DNA of 64,000 bases from Paracoccaceae bacterium. Its GTDB lineage: Bacteria; Pseudomonadota; Alphaproteobacteria; Rhodobacterales; Rhodobacteraceae. Of this stretch, positions 29,352 to 37,767 are shown piece after piece. Under the pieces are notes generated by a model. The model saw only the letters and a program-made list of their open reading frames with translations. It was not told the DNA's origin and did not search any database. The stretch is from assembly GCA_028150825.1 (NCBI GenBank), contig JAOGIM010000001.1, forward strand, positions 124,001 to 188,000, written 5' to 3'. Within the stretch, counting starts at the first letter, position 1. Each line of letters begins with the position of its first letter. Both the position numbers and the translations under genes were made by a program.

Positions 29352-30526
29352 TCATTCTAAAGCCTGTACAATATTTGCTATTAAATCTCCAGAATCCTCT
29401 TGACCTACGCTAAAACGGATAAGACTGGTCGTTATTGAAAGCAAGCCCTTTTACCGTTCGCTTAGTCGTTGATGCGTGGTTGAAGCTGGATGCGTGTAGA
29501 TTGATTTTGAATCTCCTAAGTTATTGGCGATAATCCCAACTTATATTGCATTCAAAAATTTAAATTCAGCTTCCCGACCACCTATTAGGTCAAGCGCAAT
29601 AACTGTAACCGCACCAGAGAGTTGTTCGTTAACAGTTTTATTTTGCGGGTGTGACACATGTCCAGGATAGATCATTCGTTCAAGCGCACTATTGCCGTTC
29701 AAGCCTTTTGAGATTTGTACAGCAGTTTCCGCTTAGGCCCGAACCCTTAATTCAATCGTTTCCAACCCTTTCAACATTATCCAGGCGTTAAATACGCTCA
29801 TTGCTCAACCTTTGTGCTTTTAAAATATTTCAAGTGTTTTGGTGATGAATTTCTTTGTTCCTAGCACAACACCACCGAGCAACTGCCCTTGACCATCAAT
29901 GTGCTTCGTGGCTGAATAAATAACGACACCTACGCCAAGTTCAATGGCATTTGAAAACAGGGGTCATAAAGACATTATCAACGATCATAATGGTGCCCAC
30001 ATCAAAGGCTAGGTGCGCGACCGATGCAGTATCTATTACTTTCAGCGTAGGATTAGAAACTGTCTCAAAAAATACAAAACGTGTATCTGGCCTAAGAGCT
30101 TTTTCCCACTGGTCCAAATCAAGACCATCTACAAAACTAACCTCTACGTCAAACTTAGTGAGAACCTCTTCTAGCACATAAAGGCAAGATCAAAAGAGTG
30201 TACGTGATGCAACCACATGATCACCAGCCCTTAAAATCGAACAAAGCGCCCAATGCATCGCCGCCATGCCTGATGCTGTTGCAAAAGCAGCCTCCGCCCC
30301 ATTTAGAAGAGCAATTCGATCTTCACACATCACAGCTTTGGGGTTTCCGTATCAAGAATAAATAAATTCGTCATTGTCAGTTTTTAGAAATCTTTCTTCT
30401 ACTGCTTCAGCGGAGTCATATTCGAAGCCTTGTGTCATAAATAAAGCCTCGCTCACTTCGCTATATTGGCTGCAGCGCAAACCACCATGAACCATTTTTG
30501 GCACGCTTTTTTAAATTTTTTTTCAT
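29352..30526 (-). pseudogene. metZ: O-succinylhomoserine sulfhydrylase pseudogene
   Basis: A broken PLP enzyme of the Cys/Met metabolism family, readable over its whole length in changing frames. The N-terminus gives KMVHGGLRCSQYSEVSEALF and GFEYDSAEAVEERF, ending in stops; then GNPKAVMCEDRIALLNGAEA and GMAAMHWALCSILRAGDHV. The middle (VDGLDLDQWEKALRPDTRFVFFETVSNPTLKVID) is the 78-codon ORF in the track. Next come GQLLGGVVLGTKKFI near the PLP lysine region, and the C-terminal FSVGQEDSGDLIANIVQALE up to the stop at 29352. At least five stops and several frameshifts are present. The likely ancestor is metZ or a close metB relative; the SAM-II-like leader upstream favours metZ. Confidence 0.87.
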
Positions 30527-30597
30527 CGCAAATCTTTTGTCTTTTCAGGCACAAAAAAGTCCTAAACTCCGCCAAGCGAAAAGGGCTTTGCTACTGA

Positions 30598-30656
30598 CCT
30601 TTTAGCAGTATCTTTAAGCGTGATCTGCAATCTGGCAACAAATCTCCAGAAGTATC
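30598..30656 (-). ncRNA. SAM-II-like riboswitch, probably decayed
   Basis: On the minus strand, about 75 bases upstream of the metZ remnant's start, the conserved SAM-II core occurs in order: GATTTG, CC, TTGCA, CACG, TTAAA and GCTAAAAGG. This matches the alphaproteobacterial SAM-II pattern as I remember it, in which GCUAAA forms the pseudoknot. The P1 stem, however, is poor: the expected partner of the CACG strand before GATTTG reads TTCTGGA and gives only about three pairs. An extra C also precedes TTAAA. I read it as a riboswitch left after its gene died. Confidence 0.7.
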
Positions 30657-30806
30657 AGAAACGCTAAATACGGAAAATGGTCAAGACAAAGAGAGGTCAG
30701 GCGCGTCTCATTCTCTGGCTTGCATCCCTGCCTTAACATAAAACAAAATGTGCTGACAGGGATCTTGATGGCTTTACGCAAACCCAACACCAGATCACAC
30801 CAAATC

Positions 30807-31406
30807 CTAAAGGTCGTTTAGCTGTCCATATTTTTTTATAACTGGATACTGTAGCATCATAAACAGCATAACCGCACCAGTCAGGCCGAACGTTTTGAAA
30901 TAAACCCACGCTTCACTGCTTTGGGTACGCCAGATAATCTCATTCAGAACTGCAAGAGCAAAAAAGAATATGGCAAGTCTGCTGCCAATGATCTGCCAAC
31001 CTGCATCTTCCATAGGCAACCTGTCGCCAAGTAACGATTGAATATAATTTTTCCCACGAAGAAGCCCAAAAGAGATAGTTGCACCAAACAGAACATAAAT
31101 GATCGTAGGCTTCATTTTGAAAAAGCGCTCATCGTTCAAAAAAACAGTCAAAGCCCCAAAAACAACGACAAGAGTAAGCGTCAGAACCTGCACTTTGGAC
31201 AAATGACCATTGAGCCACCAGCCAATAGCGGTGGACAAAATCATCAGCGGTACAAAAATTGCGGTTGCTTGAATGAGGCCTGAATATTCATGCCCGTAAA
31301 AGACAACTGTTTCGCCCTTGCGCCAAATAAAAACCAGAAAAAATACTAGGACTGGACCAATCTCCAGCGCGGACGAGATAAAGGAAGAATTGTTGTTTTC
31401 AGTCAT
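30807..31406 (-). CDS. yciB: YciB/IspZ inner membrane septation protein
   Basis: A 199-residue polytopic membrane protein of the YciB (intracellular septation protein A, IspZ) family, involved in cell envelope integrity and division. The family hallmarks are EIGPVLVFFLVFIWRKG at the N-terminus, KPTIIYVLFGATISFGLL, and WRTQSSEAWVYFKTFGLTG near the end. The true start is MTENNNSSF; the track adds 35 codons. It lies upstream of the metZ region on the same strand and directly follows a decayed EamA gene. In Roseobacters it often sits near ftsY, as here. Confidence 0.93.
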   Translation of the reverse strand: MTENNNSSFISSALEIGPVLVFFLVFIWRKGETVVFYGHEYSGLIQATAIFVPLMILSTAIGWWLNGHLSKVQVLTLTLVVVFGALTVFLNDERFFKMKPTIIYVLFGATISFGLLRGKNYIQSLLGDRLPMEDAGWQIIGSRLAIFFFALAVLNEIIWRTQSSEAWVYFKTFGLTGAVMLFMMLQYPVIKKYGQLNDL

Positions 31407-31417
31407 GAAGGTTCCCG

Positions 31418-32316
31418 CTAATTCCCAAATTCCACAAATACTACTCCAACTGCTAACATGATCATCATAACGTTGCCATAAGGTCCAACCGGCTCTTTCA
31501 AAAAAAACCACCCAATAAGAGCGGCAAATGTAATTGATGACTCACGCAATATCGCGGCTTCACCAACTTTGTCCAGTCGTGTTGCTAGCATTATTGAGGC
31601 AAAACTGAAAATAGCAATAATTCCGCTAATCATACCACGCGGCATCAATGGGCCGCCAGCCGGGCAATCGTATATTCTAACCCACCTGATAAAGATAAAA
31701 GATGGAAGAGCAATACCATCGATAACAAAGAACCAGACAATAAGAATAAATGGATTAACCGCCTGACGAATTTCATGCATCGTATGCAGTTTAGAGAGCG
31801 ACGAATGCACCCGTTGCAACGGCCAACACCAGTGCCATGCTCAAAGTGTTTATAGCATTTATAATATTTAGCATATTATAAGCGGCCAGACTAAAAATAT
31901 CACCCAAAATGATAGCGATCCCAGTCCATTGCATCGCATTAAATGTTTCTTCAAAAACAAATACGCAGCAATTATTGCAAAAATAGGGGCTGTTCCTCGC
32001 TTTCCCGGGTAAACAACGGTGTAATTTCCACGCGTGTAGGATATGGCGTGAAGAGTTTTTGAATCAGGTAACTGATAAAAACACCGACCATAATGGGCCA
32101 AAGAGACGACTCAGGCCACGGTAAAACAAAAAGCGCCACTGGTAATACCATCATAAAATATCAGAAATCGATAACACCTCGCGAAAGCCAAGAATCATGT
32201 TGTCCCTTTTGCAAAGCAGCAAAAACTGCATAGAGAAACGCTGTTAGAATTGCCAGATCCGAAGTATAAATAGGTGCATTTGGCGTTCCCCCTATACTTA
32301 AAATTCACTCAGTCAT
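31418..32316 (-). pseudogene. EamA/DMT-family transporter pseudogene (copy 2)
   Basis: A second decayed DMT exporter. The start reads M-T-E-stop-I-L-S, in which a tryptophan codon has become TGA, followed by LAILTAFLYAVFAALQKG. Helix pieces follow in changing frames: MMVLPVALFVLPWPESSLWP and PIMVGVFISYLIQKL, then GTAPIFAIIAAYLFLKK. The C-terminal part is the 133-codon ORF with GIISIFSF-type and LRESSITFAALIGWFFLKEP helices, typical of EamA domains. It lies between yciB (11 bases away) and ftsY on the same strand, suggesting it was once part of the same transcript. Confidence 0.82.
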
Positions 32317-32382
32317 TTGCTGTTCCGCTTTCAAATATCACTGGGGGATTGCCTATAGAACCTTAACTTATAAAAAGGTAAA

Positions 32383-33657
32383 TTATGGTACCCCTTGACC
32401 TGTCAAAGCCTTAGCATATTCTTCCGGGTCAAAAGGTGACAGGTCATCGATTTGCTCGCCTATACCGATTGCATGTATCGGTAGGCCAAATTTATCCGCC
32501 AGGGCGACAAGAACACCACCTTTTGCAGTGCCATCCAGTTTGGTCATCACAAGACCACTGACGTCTGCCAGCCGCCTGAATGTATCGACTTGGTTTAATG
32601 CATTTTGTCCCGTCGTCGCATCAAGCACCAGCAAAGTATTATGTGGCGCGTCTGGATCCTGTTTCTTTATAACGCGCACGATCTTAGAGAGTTCTTCCAT
32701 CAGATCAGTTCTATTTTGCAGTCGTCCAGCCGTATCAATCAAAAGCAAATCTGCCTTATCAGCCCGTGCTTTCTCTATCGCGTCAAAGGCAAGACTCGCT
32801 GGGTCAGACCCCTTTGCTGCAGTCAATACAGGCACACCGGCGCGGTCTCCCCAAATCTGTAACTGCTCTACGGCGGCTGCCCGAAAAGTATCACCAGCAG
32901 CAATTATAACGGACTTTCCAGCTACTTTGAACTGGCTTGCCAATTTACCAATCGTTGTGGTTTTTCCCGATCCGTTTACCCCAACAACCAAAACAACTTG
33001 TGGCGTTTGAGAATAAAGCGGCAGTGGCTTGGCAACAGGCTCCATGATCCGCGTGATTTCTTGGGACAGAAGGGATTTAATCTCACCCGACGAAAGTTTT
33101 TTACCCAATCGGCCTTCAGCGATATTAGCGGTAACTCGCATTGCTGCATCGACCCCCATGTCAGACGAGATCAGCAGGTCTTCTAGCTGTTCGAGCATAG
33201 GATCATCCAAAACCCTACGCACCGCCGTTGTCTCGGCTTTACGCCCCATCAAACGACCAATAAATCCTTTAGATGGTGCACTTTTCTCGACTGCTGCCTC
33301 TAATACTGGGGCAGGATCAATTTTTTTGAAATCTACGGTTTCCAACGAGGCCTGATTTTTCTCGTCAACTGTCGTCAAAGGTTGGAAATCAGTCTTGGGC
33401 GGATCAACTTTGGACGCTCCAGACTCTACCTGGATGGCGACCGGTTCGATCACAACCGCTTTAGACGTTTTCTTCATTGTTTCTAGTACAACCTCCGACT
33501 TCGCCGGTTTGGGGGCCATTTTTTGGGGTGTAGCTTGGTCTGGTAGATCTTGCTCATCAGACGGTTCTCCACCATCTTTGACGATCGCGTCCAGACCCTC
33601 TTCTAATTTAGAAGACGATTTGAAGAGTCTCTCCTTAAGTTTTTTGAAAAAGGCCAT
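32383..33657 (-). CDS. ftsY: Signal recognition particle receptor FtsY
   Basis: The GTPase receptor that docks the SRP-ribosome complex at the inner membrane. The start at MAFFKKLKERLFKSSSKLEEG gives 424 residues. The N-terminal A domain (about residues 20-125) is acidic and low in complexity, as usual. The NG domain follows, with G1 GVNGSGKTTTIGKLA, G2 DTFRAAAVEQL, G3 DTAGRLQN, G4 TKLDGTAKGG and the closing GIGEQIDDLSPFDP. It is preceded by a 237-base gap containing an inverted repeat. Confidence 0.96.
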   Translation of the reverse strand: MAFFKKLKERLFKSSSKLEEGLDAIVKDGGEPSDEQDLPDQATPQKMAPKPAKSEVVLETMKKTSKAVVIEPVAIQVESGASKVDPPKTDFQPLTTVDEKNQASLETVDFKKIDPAPVLEAAVEKSAPSKGFIGRLMGRKAETTAVRRVLDDPMLEQLEDLLISSDMGVDAAMRVTANIAEGRLGKKLSSGEIKSLLSQEITRIMEPVAKPLPLYSQTPQVVLVVGVNGSGKTTTIGKLASQFKVAGKSVIIAAGDTFRAAAVEQLQIWGDRAGVPVLTAAKGSDPASLAFDAIEKARADKADLLLIDTAGRLQNRTDLMEELSKIVRVIKKQDPDAPHNTLLVLDATTGQNALNQVDTFRRLADVSGLVMTKLDGTAKGGVLVALADKFGLPIHAIGIGEQIDDLSPFDPEEYAKALTGQGVP

Positions 33658-33788
33658 CGATGCTACCACTTTCTTAGGTTTGTCTTATTGACCTAATCTG
33701 CTTTAGTTCCGAGGAAAAGAGCACTCTCTAGCATTTAGGTTTAAAATCAACAATCTCACATCATATTTGCAAAACACAAAGGTTTGTG

Positions 33789-33821
33789 CTGATCAAAAAT
33801 GCAATTGAAGATTTTGATCAG
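33789..33821. repeat. 10-bp inverted repeat between fdh beta and ftsY
   Basis: ctgatcaaaa and ttttgatcag are perfect inverted copies separated by 13 bases. The site is in the 237-base gene-free stretch before ftsY. The stem is AT-rich and has no T run, so it may be an operator or mRNA stem-loop and not a terminator. Nothing else was seen in the gap. Confidence 0.55.
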
Positions 33822-33894
33822 TAGCCTGCACATTACAGCGACCAGATTGTAAAAACATCGCAAACGACACTTAAGCATTTTGCCATGCCATCTA

Positions 33895-35580
33895 TTATAT
33901 TTCTTCGGCAAAGTGTTTTATTGTCATACGAATGGGGTTTGGAGCGGCTTGTCCTAATCCGCAGATCGATGCGTCAACCATTGCCGAGCTTACGTCTTCA
34001 AGCAGGTCTTTATCCCAATGCTCTTGTTGCATCAGTTTAACCGCTTTTTCACAGCCCACTCGACATGGTGTGCATTGACCACAGCTTTCATCTTCAAAAA
34101 AGCGCAGCATATTTAGGGCTGCGTCGCGTGCGCGGTCCTGATCTGATAAAACAACAACTGCAGCAGACCCAATAAACGATCCATGCGGTTGAAGCGTATC
34201 AAAATCAAGCGGGATATCGTTCATATGAGCCGGCAATAGTCCAGAAGACGGCCCCCCGGGTTGGTAAGCTTTAAAGACATGGCCCTTCAACATGCCTCCA
34301 CTTGCCTCAATAATATCCATAATTGTGGATCCCGCAGGAAGCAAAAATACCCCTGGGTTTTTTACCCGACCAGAGACTGAATAGCTGCGCAACCCTTTGC
34401 GCCCATTCTTTTGGACAGAGGATAATATCTCAGATCCCTCACGGCATATTTTTGCAACCCAATAAAGTGTCTCAACATTGTGCACCAGAGTCGGCCGATT
34501 AAAAATCCCCACTTGAGCCACAAAGGGTGGACGGTGACGCGGCATGCCCCGTTTGCCCTCGATGCTTTCAATCATCGCACTTTCTTCACCGCAGATATAA
34601 GCTCCAGCCCCACGCCTTAGATCTATAAAACCCGGGGCAACGATCCCCGCATCCTCAAGGGTTTTGATTTCCTCTGCCAGAATATGGAGCACGGCAGGAT
34701 ATTCGTCACGCATGTAAATAAAAGCTTTTTCCGCCTCAACCGCCCAAGCAGCGATCAACATCCCCTCTAGGAAAATATGCGGAGTGCGCTCTAGATAATA
34801 GCGGTCTTTAAAGGTGCCAGGTTCGCCTTCATCGCCATTAACAGCCAAATAGCGCGGCCCCTCGTTCATCCGGACAAAGCCCCATTTCTTCCCCGATGGA
34901 AAGCCAGCACCGCCCAAACCGCGCAGACCGGAGGCAAGAACGTCCTCTTGAACATCTTCCCAATTACCGCCTGAGCGCAAATTTTCTAAAGTATGATAGC
35001 CACCACTCGCACGGTAGCTCTCGTAAGTCTCGTAATCTGGAATCTCGGCATTCGTATCAGACGCCTCAACAGCAGCCTTCACTGTGTCAAAATTGGCGGT
35101 ATCAATGTGTTTATGGCCAAGCTCCAAAACTGGGGCTGTGTCACACCGCCCCATGCAAGGCGCACGCAACACACGAACCTCAGATTTATCTAATCCATCC
35201 TCAAGTGCTTTTTTAAGCTCCTGGGCACCTGCCAGTTCGCAGCTCAGACTGTCACAGACACGGATCGTCATAGCCGGCGGCGGTGTTTGACCTTCTTTAA
35301 CCACATCAAAATGGGCATAAAAAGTCGCCACTTCGTAAATTTCCGCCATAGAAAGACGCATCTCTTCGGCCAAAGCTCGCAAATGGGCTGCCGATAAATG
35401 CCCGTATTTATCCTGAATCAAATGCAAAAATTCAATCAAAAGATCGCGGTCACGCGGAAGATCAAGCAAAAGTGATCTAACCTCGTCAAGTGCGCTATCT
35501 TCATACTGGCGACCCTTAGGCGTTTTTCGCCCACGACCCTTACCAGACTTCCATACGCCTTTCCGATCGTCTAATGGCAT
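33895..35580 (-). CDS. NAD-dependent formate dehydrogenase beta subunit (NuoE-NuoF fusion)
   Basis: A 561-residue diaphorase subunit that passes electrons from formate oxidation to NAD+. Residues about 25-180 are NuoE-like, with the 2Fe-2S cysteines in RVCDSLSCELAG and APCMGRCDTAP. Residues about 215-560 are NuoF-like: FMN/NADH site GLRGLGGAGFPSGKKW and NGDEGEPGTFKDRYYLE, and the 4Fe-4S motif ESCGQCTPCRVGCEKA with a fourth cysteine in ICGLGQAAPNP. This fused layout marks the Fdh1B type and not Nuo. The catalytic molybdenum or tungsten alpha subunit normally follows, but here the next gene is ftsY, so the subunit is orphaned in this window. Confidence 0.87.
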   Translation of the reverse strand: MPLDDRKGVWKSGKGRGRKTPKGRQYEDSALDEVRSLLLDLPRDRDLLIEFLHLIQDKYGHLSAAHLRALAEEMRLSMAEIYEVATFYAHFDVVKEGQTPPPAMTIRVCDSLSCELAGAQELKKALEDGLDKSEVRVLRAPCMGRCDTAPVLELGHKHIDTANFDTVKAAVEASDTNAEIPDYETYESYRASGGYHTLENLRSGGNWEDVQEDVLASGLRGLGGAGFPSGKKWGFVRMNEGPRYLAVNGDEGEPGTFKDRYYLERTPHIFLEGMLIAAWAVEAEKAFIYMRDEYPAVLHILAEEIKTLEDAGIVAPGFIDLRRGAGAYICGEESAMIESIEGKRGMPRHRPPFVAQVGIFNRPTLVHNVETLYWVAKICREGSEILSSVQKNGRKGLRSYSVSGRVKNPGVFLLPAGSTIMDIIEASGGMLKGHVFKAYQPGGPSSGLLPAHMNDIPLDFDTLQPHGSFIGSAAVVVLSDQDRARDAALNMLRFFEDESCGQCTPCRVGCEKAVKLMQQEHWDKDLLEDVSSAMVDASICGLGQAAPNPIRMTIKHFAEEI

Positions 35581-35757
35581 ACTAGCTGCTCCGTTATCAT
35601 TTTTTCACATCCTATCGGAATGTTGAGTCGATGCGTGAGGATAAAAGCGACATACAATGCTTCAGATGCGTTTTGTGATATAAAATAACTCGCAGAAAAG
35701 ACTGTTAAAGGAAACAATATTTTACAAAAGCGCTCAAGATTGTGTTATGGGATACAT

Positions 35758-36153
35758 ATGAAATTAATTCTTAGCATATTGTTAAATTTATACTTTTCAG
35801 CTTCCTTGGCGGAGACATCCATGTCGGCAGAAGAATTTGAAAACTATACCAATGGTCAAACTCTCTATTATAGCCAAAACGGATCAGTTTATGGCGCTGA
35901 ATCCTATTTTGAAGGTGCGCGCGTGCGCTGGTCCTTTCTGGACGGCAATTGCCTTTTTGGGACATGGCGAGAGCAAGAGGATATGATCTGCTTTGAATAC
36001 GGGCCGGACGTAGACATACAATGCTGGCAGTTTTTCAAAGACGGAGGTCGATTAATTGCAAAATTTGCCGGCTATGAACTTAGTTCGCCACTCTACGAGG
36101 CACGCCGTGCGCCCAGCCCTCTTGAATGTCCTGGTCCTGAGGTCGGTGTTTAA
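35758..36153 (+). CDS. Small exported protein of Rhodobacteraceae, unknown function
   Basis: A 131-residue protein with a clear signal peptide (MKLILSILLNLYFSASLA) and a mature domain of about 110 residues. The pattern (SAEEFENYTNGQTLYYSQNG, YGAESYFEGARVRWSFLDGNC, then MICFEYGPDVDIQCWQFF) is one I associate with an uncharacterised Roseobacter family. Three mature-domain cysteines, with another near the C-terminus, could form disulfides. The ATG at 35758 is preferred over the track start six codons upstream, since it gives a proper signal peptide. It is convergent with xseA and their stop regions overlap by four bases. Confidence 0.75.
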   Translation: MKLILSILLNLYFSASLAETSMSAEEFENYTNGQTLYYSQNGSVYGAESYFEGARVRWSFLDGNCLFGTWREQEDMICFEYGPDVDIQCWQFFKDGGRLIAKFAGYELSSPLYEARRAPSPLECPGPEVGV

Positions 36154-37697
36154 AACAAAGATCCTTGATCCAACTCAGGAGGTGGTAGTTTTTTGGTAGC
36201 TTTTTGTTTGCCCGAAATTGACCATCGCCCATCGGAAAATTCAATTTCCAGGGCCTCAGCGTTCTTGGCCTCTTTCGTTGTTGTAATCACTGCGTCTCCA
36301 GAGCGAACAACCACATAGCCGCGGTTTAGAGTTGCCTTATAGCCCAGTGTTTCACGCAACCTTTCTAAACCAGTCAATCTGTCTTTCAGCCCTCCCACAT
36401 ACTGGTTAACCACATTAGACAAGTTTTTTGCAGCTTGGTGATACGCGTCTCTGTTGTCGTTTATTTTTCGATCAACCAAACGTGACACAAGGCGGGAAGA
36501 TATACGCTCCACTTCCGTCTTTCGCATATTGACTGACCGATCTAACGCAAGTTTTAAACGCGGCTCAATAAGGCAAAATTGGCTTGCGGCGCTGTCTACT
36601 TTTGACCGCGCAAAAGAGGCGCGAAGTGTGCCCGAAACATCGTAGAGATGCATTTTTTGTTTTTGGACAAACGCAGTCAGTGCAGCTGGAAAACGCTCAG
36701 ACATGTGATCTAGCTTTTGACGTTCGTAATGGAAAAGCACATCTGGTTTAGGCAAAGCGCGCCCCAAATCGCGCAACCTTTGCGATCTTGTCGTGAGATG
36801 ATTGTTCAACGTACGGCTCATACGCGCACTTTGAGCCTCAACCCAAACCAAAAGTTCATGCCGAACTGGAACGGCCAACTCAGCAGCAGCGGTCGGTGTT
36901 GGTGCGCGCTGGTCAGAGACGAAATCAATCAAAGTAGTATCCGTTTCGTGACCAACGGCCGAAATTAAAGGAATATTTGACTTTGCCGTCGCTCTGGCAA
37001 CAATCTCCTCGTTAAATCCCCAAAGATCTTCAAGCGAACCACCACCGCGCGCAACAATCAATAAATCTGGTCTGGGGACCGCTCCGCCCGGGGTCAACGT
37101 ATTAAAACCGGCAATCGCCTTTGCAACGTCTGTGGCACATTTATCCCCCTGTACCGCAACAGGCCAGATTAAGACTTTGCGCGGAAAACGATCGCGCAAA
37201 CGGTGCAGGATATCGCGAATAACCGCCCCAGAAGGAGATGTGACAACTCCGATGATCTCCGGGAGATAAGGAATGGCCTTTTTACGCGTCTCATCAAAAA
37301 GACCTTCCGCTGCCAGCATTGCTTTGCGCTTTTCAAGCATCACCATCAAGGCGCCAACCCCGGCAGGTTTTATATCCTCAATTACCAATTGATATTTTGA
37401 TTGCCCACCAAATGTCGTGATACGACCCGTGGCAACAACTTCAAACCCCTCTTCCGGTCGGATTGGTAATCGGGAGGCAACACCTTTCCAAATCACAGCA
37501 GAGATCACCGATTTATCGTCTTTGAGATCTAAGTAAATATGCCCCGAGCGAGGAAAAGACACTCTACCAATTTCACCTTTGATCCGAACGTGCGAAAATT
37601 CACCCTCTATCACTCGCTTAATTGCACCAGAAATTTCAGAAACGCTGAATTCTGGACCATTTAAACCAATTTCTGGGGCATCTATTAGATCATTCAT
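36150..37697 (-). CDS. xseA: Exodeoxyribonuclease VII large subunit
   Basis: The catalytic large subunit of exonuclease VII, which degrades single-stranded DNA together with XseB. The N-terminal OB fold (HVRIKGEIGRVSFPRSGHIYLDLKD) is followed by the catalytic domain with GVVTSPSGAVIRDILHRLRDRFP, ARGGGSLEDLWGFNEE and AVGHETDTTLIDFVSDQRAPTPTAAAE, then a long coiled-coil region and a C-terminal NRGYVVVRS segment. The 515-residue length is normal. xseB is not adjacent. It diverges from purD with 70 bases between the starts. Confidence 0.96.
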   Translation of the reverse strand: MNDLIDAPEIGLNGPEFSVSEISGAIKRVIEGEFSHVRIKGEIGRVSFPRSGHIYLDLKDDKSVISAVIWKGVASRLPIRPEEGFEVVATGRITTFGGQSKYQLVIEDIKPAGVGALMVMLEKRKAMLAAEGLFDETRKKAIPYLPEIIGVVTSPSGAVIRDILHRLRDRFPRKVLIWPVAVQGDKCATDVAKAIAGFNTLTPGGAVPRPDLLIVARGGGSLEDLWGFNEEIVARATAKSNIPLISAVGHETDTTLIDFVSDQRAPTPTAAAELAVPVRHELLVWVEAQSARMSRTLNNHLTTRSQRLRDLGRALPKPDVLFHYERQKLDHMSERFPAALTAFVQKQKMHLYDVSGTLRASFARSKVDSAASQFCLIEPRLKLALDRSVNMRKTEVERISSRLVSRLVDRKINDNRDAYHQAAKNLSNVVNQYVGGLKDRLTGLERLRETLGYKATLNRGYVVVRSGDAVITTTKEAKNAEALEIEFSDGRWSISGKQKATKKLPPPELDQGSLF

Positions 37698-37767
37698 ATG
37701 CTCTCACTTGTAACACGTTCGTAACAAGTTTAGAACGCGACGCAATAAAGTCCAAGAGGTGCAGAAC

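Noticed and set aside
30724-30763. Inverted repeat atccctg/cagggat upstream of the riboswitch as a terminator for yciB
   Set aside because: The stem has only seven pairs, the loop is 26 bases and no T run follows, so I did not list it.
32140-32160. GCCACTG motif as the end of a cobalamin riboswitch
   Set aside because: It lies within the coding remains of an EamA gene and no other conserved box surrounds it.
33895-35580. NuoE-NuoF of respiratory complex I
   Set aside because: The NuoE and NuoF parts are fused in one chain and no other nuo genes are near, which fits the formate dehydrogenase beta subunit.
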